Below are positions 23,931 through 35,900 of a stretch of DNA of 64,000 bases, piece by piece. The DNA lies in assembly GCA_036244855.1 (NCBI GenBank), contig BQKZ01000582.1, positions 48,677 through 112,676 on the forward strand, written 5' to 3'. The notes beneath the pieces are model-generated. The model was not told where the DNA came from. It worked only from the letters and a program-made list of their open reading frames with translations, and did not search any database. Both the position numbers and the translations under genes were made by a program. The stretch is from Temnopleurus reevesii (lineage: Eukaryota > Echinodermata > Echinoidea > Temnopleuroida > Temnopleuridae). How positions within the stretch are numbered: position 1 is the first letter of the stretch; each line of letters opens with the position of its first letter.

Positions 23931-26900
23931 GTACTTAACAACATTAATGTCATGTAAAGTTTAACTTATAAATACAAAGAATAAGAAAAAAATAATTTTA
24001 TCGCTTTTCTATTGATTTTTCCTCAACAATATTGCCCCTTCAGATAGCAAAAACATTAAACATGGGCCTTGTAGCTGTATCATGGATTATAGAAATAGGA
24101 TTACAAAACAAATATAAGATGTATATTAGAATGAAGAAACAAAACGTTGAAGGATTCAGTTGAAGAAGTGAAGCACAGTTGCAAGGTAGAAATATGGTGA
24201 TAAAACATTCAAGCAATATTATATAGCAAGCTTTTTGTAACTCCTCATTAGAGGGAATATGCTGATCTATATGAATGATGATGATGATGATGATTAAAAT
24301 GTTACTGTTGAATGTGATGTTGATAGTAACGTGACAGTGATAATTAAGATTAGTGCTGACGAACTTTACTATATATGACACTTTCTTTTTCTTCTAATGA
24401 TCGACTTCAGCAGAAGTGACAATCTGACACCCAACTCTGTCGTTTAATAATTATAAATGTTTTTTTAATTTCATCTGTAGGTATTAACTGTACAGAAGAA
24501 AACTTCTGTGTCAGCAATCCTTGTCTGAATGGGGCATACTGTATATCTTCATCGAATGGATACACATGCGATTGTGCAGAAGGTGAGACTTACACATTCA
24601 TTTAATGTACTGTAATAGAAGAAATTTTCATGTTGTATAACCTTCTTAGGGTAGAGACCATTGCAAACCATTCCAAAATATTAATGAGACACGTTTGTAA
24701 TCTTATGTAAACTGAGGCATTTCTTGATTGAGCAAATATATTATGGGAAAAGAGCATCTAACAGAAAGCAGTAGCCGTACCAAATTATGGTGAAAGCCTC
24801 AAATTTAGTTTTGTTTCAGATTTGTCAAATTGTTTTGTCTCATACTAATTGCAATGATGCCATGAGATAATCGACTTTTGCAAATGTCAATTCCTCATGA
24901 AATTTGTGAAAGGTAGATTTTACAATATTCCCTCTAATCATGTATGTCATTTTAGTATTCTATATAAAACAATTTGAAGAATGCATTATAGTGTAATGTA
25001 TAAACTGCATCCTCTAATCCCAACTCTTACTATCCGATAGGTTTTGAGGGGGCGACCTGCCAGAACGACATCAACGAATGCACGCGACCAAATGGTCCCA
25101 CTGTATGTTTTAACGGGGGCACTTGTCACAACCTGAATGGTGGCTTCTGGTGCGAATGCCCGCGGGAGTTCACGGGAGACCAGTGCGCGTCAGCGTACGA
25201 GCCATGTTCCCCTGATCCGTGTCTGAACGGCGGCCAGTGCGCTTCCACCGGACCCTACTCCTTCACCTGTACATGTCCTAGCGGTGAGTACGGGTGCAGA
25301 ACAAATTTTTAAGTCATTTCTGGAAGAAGTTCCTCCTTGTGATAATCCTTTTTACACAAGCAACATTAGGCATTAGTTAACGTTTTGTTTTAATTCTCAA
25401 TTGATCAGTCATGACGTGACAGCATTCATAATGGTGTGAGAAGTCTTCATTTTGTGCTTCAAAACTTAAATAAAGAAAATCACCATTATAGAAACCTACA
25501 GGAATTATTTTCCAAGTAATGCTAAGCACAGTTCTCATAGACATTTTGAATATACACATGTGTGATAAACTATCTACAATATTCAAAACTACAACTCTCA
25601 CAATGTACTCGAGCATGCTCAATTTTTCACAGTTTAATTATCAATCAATGAATTAATATTATTAATCTTCTGATAGCGAATTAATGTCTCAGCATAGTAA
25701 AAATATTTATAAAACATATTCTTGTTGCTCGTATCATTGAAGAAGCATTCCTATTCACTTTGTAAACTTTCCGTAACAATTCTTGAAATGATAATTGTTC
25801 TTCTATCTACATTATTACAGGCTTTATGGGAGAAACATGTGAGATAAAACTCAACGATTGTACGCAGCACATGTGTCTCAACGGTGGCAAATGCATGGAT
25901 GGAGTCAACAATTACACCTGCTTATGTCCTCCAGAATATGAAGGTAAGCATTGCAATTCTTCTGTGTCTTGTGCTACAAAAGTCCCCTTCAGGTTGCAAT
26001 GATCAGAGTCAATAGCCAATTTAATCGAGATGGTAGTCTTCGAGACTTTACCAAACTAGTTACATGTAGGTGTTTACAGTATACAGTATTCACGTATGAA
26101 ATACCAGTTGGGAATAGATGATCGATTGATGTTTACTTGAAAAGAATTTTATACCATTTACCATCTACAGCGTATTCTTCCCTCTGGAGCAATGATATAG
26201 ATATCATTTCGTGATTATTTGTTCTAACTTGCAATGATCAAGCCAACGAAGGAGTTTTTAATCAAAGATATTTGGACTTAAAGTCATAACCTCTTACCTG
26301 TTGCGAATCTTTCTGTGAAGAACCCAACTCTCTTTTATTACGTGGTGTTTTAACACAGATGTTGCTGGTTTGAATCCTGCCCACAGACTCCATCACACAG
26401 CATTATCGTACTTAACATATATGTGGGCCATTGGAGACAAATTAGATGTTTATTTATGAATCTTTGTTCCTTTCAGGTCAATTTTGTCAACATGACGTCG
26501 ACGAGTGCAACACGCCCATCAACCCATGCTTCAACGGAGCAACATGAGCCAACACCATCGGCAACTTCACCTGCGTTTGTGTGGCTGGCTGGGAGGGACG
26601 TTACTGTGAGATTAACCATGACGATTGCAACCCTAACCCCTGTCTCCTTGGAAACTGCACTGACGGAGTGTCTACGTTTACTTGCACATGTCCACCTGGA
26701 AAAACTGGTAAGAAAATAAGGCTAAAAATAATTGTTTTGTTGCCCTCCAACGAAAGACCATCTGAATATTTTAGATAAACATGTGAACATTTTCTGATGT
26801 TTTTTTTCTCAATCCCTTCGAAGTCTTATTTTCTACATGAAATGTGTTTGAAAAAAGAATAATTTAAACAATTTCTAACTGACTGGCGTTATTCTTCAAA

Positions 26901-29900
26901 AAGTATTTCTAAATTTTTATTTGCTAAAAGAGTGTATTGAAAGAAATTCGCAATTGAATTCTAAATAAAGTTAATTGGCATGCTTCAATCAAAATGGTCC
27001 TAGTATTTCTATTTCTTAAAGATAACACAATGTGAGTCGGTTGCAGCACGCATTGAGTAAATAATGATAATGATAATAGATGCAATTTTGAATGTGCCAA
27101 ATCTATCCTGCTGGATGCCCAAGCTAAAGCAGAAGGGAGGAATATGGGTGAAATACTGAATTAATAAATTAATTTCAATGGATAAGAAAAGAAACCCAAA
27201 ACAGAATGATAAATAGAAAAATCTACATGTGCTTGCTATCCACAGGTCTACTTTGCCACCTGGAAGATGCATGCATCAGTAACCCCTGCCACCACACAGC
27301 AGTGTGTTCAACATCCCCTCAAGATGGGTCATACGTGTGCTCCTGCGCAACGGGCTATACGGGATACAACTGCTCCGTGGACATCGATGAATGCAGCCTC
27401 AGTCTAAGTATGAAGATATTTGTTTTCTCCTCAATAATGCATAATTAATATAGATGCACAATACAACATTAGAATTGTTTTCTCCTCAATAATGCATAAT
27501 CAATACAAATACACAATACATAATTAGAGTCTGAATGACAACATTTCTCAAGAAAAGTGAGAGAAGATAACGTCTAATGATGATCATGCTCTAAGCCATT
27601 CACTAGTGATGAAAGTCTTGAATTTGATTGAAAATACACCTAATGCATAATCCGCAAGTGTTGGCATCTTTGAATAGGCTGGTTTACCAATAGATGCAAA
27701 TGTTATGCATGGTTTATACAAAAAGGTTGTTCCTGATGACTTGAAAGCATGCTGGAAACTTTCCTGATAAAGCAGCTAGTACTTTATGCAAACTGGATTC
27801 CAAGTATTGTAATGTTATTGTTACTAGCCTGTCAAAACGGATACCACCTAACTGTGATCGTTGGCAAGAAATGTGAATGAATCTGAATATATTAGTAAAC
27901 TGGTCTATTCAGAGATGCTGACACTTGCAGATTATGCATTAGGTGTATTTTCAATCAAATTTGATGCTTTTATTACGGATGAATGACTTAGAACAATGTT
28001 ATTGCTATAATGATTGCTCTCACTTTTGTTAAGAAATGTTGTTATCCACATTCTAATTTTATATCATACATATTTTGGAATTGTTGGCATCTCTACCTAT
28101 TTCCCAAATAATCCAACAATATCAGCTTTTCAGATAGTGCATGGCGATTGAGATCCTACAATTTTCACTGTGTCAAATAGTATGTGGTTGATAAAAATGA
28201 ATGAATTTTTTTTTCATCTACAGCCCCGATATGTGGTCCTGAGGGAAGGTGTCACAACTTTGACGGTGGCTACGAATGCCTCTGCAACCCAGGACTGACT
28301 GGCGAAAGATGCGAGTCCGACATCGACGAATGTCTAGATGATCCGTGCCGAAACGGCGGGACGTGTTACAACCGTCGAGGGTCGTATCAGTGCGTCTGCC
28401 TTCCAGGTATCTCTTTCACTGCTATTTCTCCGTGGGGTTTAGGGAGATTGATAGATTGTATATTCAAATATCTTGAAAAGAAAATAAGCTTAATCAGTCA
28501 TTTATATCCAGAGACCAGTTTTATACTCTCATCATTTTTCTGAGATATTGAAAAATTAGGGAAAAAGTAACCAAGTATTTCGAGTTCATCAGATCTATCA
28601 AAGCCATAAAACCCAGCCTGATTAGGATTTTATGTAAGCCATCATTGATATAGATAACAACAATTTGGTAATTTAAATTTTTTGAATAAAAATAGTGCGA
28701 ACGGATGCATTTGACAAAGATATGGTGACACATTGATAATTTCTGTTCTAATCCCACCGCTGCCACCAAATTAACAAAAAGGGCCAAAACTCTCTAATCC
28801 TAAGTAACATTGCATCTCCTGTCATTCCAGGTTTCATGGGAACGAGCTGCGAGACTGACATCAACGAATGCCACAGCAACCCATGCTTCAACGGAGCTAG
28901 CTGTCAAGACCAGATTGGTTCCTACCATTGTGAATGTGCTCCAGGTTACTCGGGCACACGATGTCAGGTCGACATCATGGAATGCTCGTCATCGCCTTGT
29001 TACAACGGGGGAACTTGTCTTGATGGCGTAAATCGCTTCCAATGCCTGTGTGCAACAGGTGAGATACAAAGTATTATTTTTGGAGTTTTATAAAAGTTTT
29101 TGCTTATGATGGTCTTATCGGCAGGAGCACATTTAACCAACTGGCATCAGTGCCAATGATGCCTACCCCCCCCCCCCCCAAAAAAAAGGGGAAGAATTAT
29201 TTGGTTTTGCTTCATGCTCAACAAATAACCCTGTGAAAATACATGCATTTACGGTTATTCATATCTATCAGAGAGCACGATGGTAGTTTTCTTGTACGGA
29301 AGTGATTTCGCGAAGTGTTCACAATGCGCGCACCTGGTATATAATACATGTAGAAGATATCCCAGCAGGCTCCTGGAAATGAACAACAGTAAAGGCATGT
29401 ATTGTGCAAGCTGATTATTTAAAAAAAAAAATAATTCTTATACAAAGCTGAAAGTATGATCCAATGAAATGTCTGATGCTTACTGAAGGAATCATGAACG
29501 TTTAAGTATCTGATCTTTAAATAGAATGAATTTAACAGACTTGTTACGCATCTTTTTTCCTTTTTCTCTGCAGGATATGAAGGGATATTTTGTGAGATTG
29601 AAAGCGACGAGTGCCAGGATGAACCATGTTTGAATGGAGGAGTTTGTGTGGATCTGGTTGGAGAATACCGGTGTGAATGCCCCACAGGAACGACAGGTTA
29701 GTACAATTATGTGGAGTTCCTCAAGGCTGTATTGAGGGTCCATATCTTTTCACTGTTTGTGCTAATCCTACAAGAGATGTCAAATTACATGGAGGTAAAT
29801 CACTTAGCATCTATGCATATGATTTGTAATATAATGCTTTTTGAAAGGAAATTTAATGGAAAAACGAATGGGCTCTTTTTTTCAGTTTTTACTAATTTAG

Positions 29901-32900
29901 CTTCAGCTAAGACATATCAAATAATGCATAGATCTGAATGAAATCAGGACCATGAACTTCTACGTGATGATTATAATTTAAGTTCTGATTGGATGTGTAA
30001 CTAATCCTCATTGCAGCATGATATGTTCTTGTGCATTTTGTAAGATACGTTTTTTTGCTGTAATATTAGTAATTAACTTTATTTCTGTTTGATTTTCCAG
30101 GAGAAAATTGCCAATACAACATCGACGATTGTAACTCCAACCCATGCGTGAATGGTGCTATATGCATTGACGAGATCAACGAATACAGGTGCGAGTGTCC
30201 TGATGGCTACGACGGTACGCATTGCGAGAATGACATCAACGAATGTGCATCCGGGCCGTGTTACAACGGTGGTACTTGCATCGATGAAATCAACGGATAT
30301 CGCTGCCAGTGTCCATTCGGCTACCATGATCCATTCTGCATGTCTGACATCAACGAATGTCACAGCGATCCGTGCCGCAACGGCGGTTCGTGCCGGGACG
30401 GCGTCAACGAATACACCTGCGAATGTCTCGCAGGTTACGCGGGAGATCGCTGCGAGGCTGATTTCGATGAGTGCTCGTCGAACCCGTGCCAGCATGGAGG
30501 CTCCTGCAACCACGGATTAGCATTCTACAACTGCACATGCAGGCTGGGGTACACGGGACAGAACTGCGAGACGAATATCGACGACTGCGAGTCAGAGCCG
30601 TGTTTGAATGGGGGAACGTGCATCGATGGCGTGGCTTCGTTTCAGTGCGTTTGCCCTACGTTATTCACAGGGAATCTGTGTGAGACAGAGAGGTCTCCGT
30701 GTGATGATCATGAGTGTCAAAATGGAGCTACCTGTATGTCTTCTCTGGGTTACTCTGGATACTCCTGCAGGTGCCCCAATGGATTCCAAGGTAAATCATC
30801 TTTGTATTATTTTGAGGCGTCAGTTACACAAAGACACCAATTTCACCATTCTTAGAAAATGCATACAAAGATTTTGGCCCATATTGCTAAGGGTATAAAA
30901 ATTGAAAACAAGTTCTTTTCTTTATGACAAGAAACCATTTTATGTCATTGTGTTAATAAGAATCGTCACACTCCCCTGAGTATTTTGATACCAAAACCAC
31001 ACTGTCATCACGACTGTAGTTACTTGTTTTTGTCACTGGACCCTTGATGTGTGTGTATAAATTTGTGGAGTGAGGTGAATTTTGTTACCTTTTACTCCTG
31101 CCAGTTTTTCTGTGTGAAATTGATTACTCGTAATTTATATCTTCTGATTTTTCTGCAAAATTCTATTTTAACCCATCTTTCTTATTTGTTATTTTTTTTT
31201 TACTAGGTAACCGTTGTGAAATTGATCGCGATGAATGCCAATTCTCGCCATGCCGAAACGGCGGCGAATGTCACAACCTGGAGGGGTCGTTCGAATGTAG
31301 TTGTATGGCAGGCTTCGAGGGAACACTGTGTGACATCAACATCAATGAATGCGCTTCTGGTAAGTGGAAATATTGAGCTAAAAAATGCAGAAAACAAGTC
31401 AGACTTACATGCACTATGCACAATTAAGCTTATACAGAGATGCCAATCATTTTGTAATATGCATGAGATGCATTCTCATGTTGATTAAAAAAGGCTCTTG
31501 TCACATGTTAATGGCTGGGAGATTGTGTATTGTTGCCATGTTTCCTGTTATTTTGTCTAGCTGTTTCATTATTCACATTTTGATTTTGCCTTGTGCATAT
31601 TCAGAAACTGTTAGCATCTCTGCAGTTATAAGAAATCTCTTCAAGTGAAGAATAATAAGCATGTTAGCATCAGCCCCTGATATTCTTTTATCGTTATGTT
31701 CTATTAGGCAGAGTTCTCATTTGGTACATGCATATTATTGACTATGATATTGCATAAAATGTTTAATAAAGCCATGAGGTTGAATATTCATGTTGTTGCT
31801 TCGTCAATAAGTTTCCTCCCGTAGGTCCATGTGTACAATTTCAGAGTGGGAAATAGATTGAGCCACATGGTTTGTGATCGACCGTTTAATTCACATTAGT
31901 AATGAGAATGTATTCTTTATTCAGAGTAGCCACTTCAGTTTATTATCTGTTGTATCCATGGGCCCTGAATGATGTAACGTTATTACATTATAGATATTCT
32001 CTCCCTAAACTCTCACCAATTCTTTGTACATTCTCCAGACATCCTCTTATGTTCTCGACCCATCCATCTCATGTTCTCCTCCATTCCTCCTTTATTCCTC
32101 CTTACATAAATAGGGCCGTGTACAAACGGCGGGACTTGCACGGACGGCATCGCCAGCTACAGCTGCTCGTGCCAACGAGGGTTCTCGGGCGACAACTGCG
32201 AGCATGACGTCGACGAGTGCCTCAGCGCACCCTGTCTGAACGATGCAACTTGTAACGAGTACGTGGACAGCTATACATGCTCCTGTCAGTCCGGCTTCAG
32301 TGGCATGCATTGTGAGATCAACGATCAGGATTGCACAGAGAGGTAAGAAAGCGTAGAGTGCAAAATTACTCTTGATTCGGGGGTATCGAAATCTATGGAA
32401 ATGTGTAACTATTTGAAGTTAAAAAATGCTCATACAGGGGATCTTGCAGGGACAGAGTTAATATCAAAGAATTACAACTGCAACTGGATGCGCGGGAGTC
32501 AAACTGCTATATACAGTGCATCAATTGTGATTTCAAACAAATTAACTTCAATTCATTGATGTGCATTATTGATATGTCTGACGTGTAGCTCTTGTCTGTA
32601 CGGCGGTACTTCCAACAAATGCAATTCTGATCAAATGAAAGCTAAACTAATCTAAATCATTATCTATGACTGTTTCAGCTCTTGCCTGTATGGAGGTACT
32701 TGCCTGGATGGTGTTAACACTTACACCTGTGAATGTGCTCCTGGATACACCGGATCAAACTGCCAGATCCAGATCAACGAATGCGATTCTGATCCATGTG
32801 AGAACGGAGCTACGTGCCAGGATCGCTTTGGATCCTACTCCTGCCACTGTGCTGTTGGTTTCACAGGAATCAACTGTGAGGTAAGAAAGATGATAATCAT

Positions 32901-35900
32901 GTTACTACTATAATTATGACTTTTACAACAGTCAAGCATGTTTATAATGACAACATAATGAAAGCAGAAGTCCAATGGCCCTAAATAATAAACAATAGCA
33001 AGACCCCAAAATGGAGAGCTGTATTGATGAAACAGATGACGAATAGAGTCATTAGTTGCTGGGCTGTTTCTATTTTGAACATGATAGTTTTCTAATGCAT
33101 GTTCACTCTTAATCCGAATTCAAAAGTTTTTTAATTTTGTGGTTTTTTACAATTTGATTGAGCACCAAAAAATTTCTATGATTTTCAAATATGGATTGCG
33201 AATAATTCTAAATCCATATTAAATATTTCTTTTTTTGCAGCACGTTGTTGATTGGTGTAGTCCACAGAACAACCCCTGCTATAATGGAGCTACCTGTGTG
33301 TTGCGTGGACACCAATACGAATGCCAGTGTGCGCCAAACTGGATTGGAATACTGTGTGACGTACCCAAAGTTTCCTGTGATATCGCTGCTTCTAGCAAGA
33401 GTAAGTGCAAGTTTGGATCATTTATTTTACAAGTTAATCTTGACATTTTAGTGGTTTAGGCTAGAGTCTCCAGATTAAGAATATGGAAAACTGTTGGAAG
33501 AAATATCAAAGTAGAATTAACCAAAATCTTATAGGCGTTACACTTTGAACACATTTGAGAGGATGCTGCTCAAATACCAATTGAACGCAATCCATGCTCA
33601 TCTTTTTAAATCCGTATTTTGTGCGCCACTCAAAATTACAGCTTGCAATTGATTTACAATTGATCACCATTTTGTAACAGTACCTCAAGCATTTCAGCTT
33701 TTGTGGTAATATATGTCCGGAAATTTTCGTGATGGTTTTATTTTTGCCAATTTCACAGCCTTGGCTTTGCAAAAAGTTTTACTCTGTATGATGCACAGTG
33801 TACAAACACTGTCAAAAACGTGAAAATAACCAATGACCAATGTGTCAAATCGATTTGAAGTGCCAAATATATATGGAAGTATAAATAAAGAATTCAGTAC
33901 TATTTGTAGTGGTTCTAAAATGGCAATATCCGTTTTCTCTTTCAGATGTATCAAGAAATGAGCTTTGTTTGAATGGAGGGACTTGCATAGATGGAAGCAC
34001 AAGCAGTCATTCCTGTCTCTGCCAAGATGGCTACACAGGATCATACTGCGAGCTCAACATTGATGAATGTGCGACTGCACCCTGCCAGAATGGTAAGTCT
34101 TGACTACCCGATATGTGTAATTGTATTGATTTTGTGTGGGGATTACTGATACACACGCACTAGCCCTTTGCTCTTTTTTTTAATCGCCATTTGTTTTGTC
34201 CCAGGGTCTGTTAGATGTTGCAGGTTGAAATTTAAATTTGGATATTATTTTGATATTATAATAAGGAAAATTTAAATGCAGAATATGATCGGGGATAGCT
34301 GAGTGCCTTTATGGTTAGAAATGATAGCAGACCACATGCATGTGCTATATGATGTAAAATGAATATTTCATAAAGCAAAGGAAGCTATTGAAATTATATA
34401 GAAGCTTTTAGAGAATGAGATGAATTCAGCAGAGCTTCCCTTCCAAGTAGTAGGACTTTTCAAAGTGGCTGTAGGATAACATACAGTGTAATAGATCCTT
34501 GAGATGCAGTGGTGGTAAGTGTATTGAAGGTAAAGATAGAAAATGTTCCCTGAAAATTAGATTTCTATGGTGAAATTATAGGATTTCTAGATGTGTCGGG
34601 TTGGTTGGCGGCTATGAGATAGAAATAAAAAGTATCAGCAAAGAGAGCTGTTTACACTCAATTCTTTTTTCTTTATCCCAGGTGGTACATGTACCGATGG
34701 TGTGAACAGCTACACCTGCTCCTGTGTGCCTGGCTTCGATGGGCGGCAGTGTGAACGTAACATAGATGAGTGCTACTCCTTCCCTTGTCATCATGGAGGA
34801 CAGTGTCACGATATGATCAACGGATACACGTGCTCCTGCCCTGCTGGAACACAAGGTAATGAAAATAGAGTATTTGCAATATAATAATACATACACCTAT
34901 ACATAAACCTGTACATATATGTATCCACATGTCAATATATATGCCTACACACATACCTATACCTATGCCTACAGATATACCTATAGATTTGCCCACACAC
35001 ATACCCATACATATGCCTACACACATCTATACCTAAACCGACACACATACTTATACATGTGCCCACACACACACACCTATACATATACATTTACCAACAT
35101 ATAGCTGTAATAATGAACAGATTTTATGTAACGCTTATCAACTCTTCATGAGAATTCCTTAAACGTTCTACAATTGCAGTATTATATAACCATACCCATA
35201 CCCACAACCATACATACACATATCTACACTTATACAAACACCTCCAACTAAATATATAACCATTTCATAACGGTACAGTAGAGTGGTACTCCTTCCTTGC
35301 TATCATAGAGTACAATGTGTAGGCATGATCAACTCATACACATGCTCTTGCCCTGCTGGAACACAAGATAATTATAGCACTACACAAAAGAATAGATATG
35401 CCTATAGCTATACCCATCCCTATATCCATATTATCACCCATACATCTCTTGAATAACCACAATATCTTTTGATTGTCCTAAAGGCACTGACTGCTCCATC
35501 AATCTGGACGAATGCTACGAGGGAGCGTGCTACCACAATGGAATCTGTGTGGATCAAGTCGGCACCTACACCTGCAACTGCCCTCTAGGGTTCGTCGGTC
35601 AGCACTGCGAGGGGGATGTCAACGAGTGTTTGTCGAACCCCTGCCATCCAATTGGAAGCCAGGACTGTGTGCAGCTCATCAACAACTACCAGTGTGTCTG
35701 TAAACCTGGTTATACAGGTGAGGTTATACAGCCATCTGTTTGTAGTGATCATATATTTCATTTTCCCCTCCATGAAACTGTTCATGTCTGTAGAGATTGT
35801 CAGTGTATATTAGCTCGTTGTTTTATGATGGCCAACAGAGTTCGGTCATTTATGATTTTTTTTAGTCTATGAAAACTTTTCTTTTGCAAGAAAAACATTG

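Noticed and set aside
26545..26547. TGA in Notch as a selenocysteine codon
   Set aside because: Cys-to-Sec replacement is chemically tempting, but EGF cysteines form fixed disulfides, no Notch selenoprotein is known to me, and I see no evidence of a SECIS element. An allele or base error is simpler.
30079..30513. 144-codon minus-strand ORF across the EGF exon
   Set aside because: Lies exactly opposite a perfect six-EGF exon. It is a shadow of G/C-rich repeated codons.
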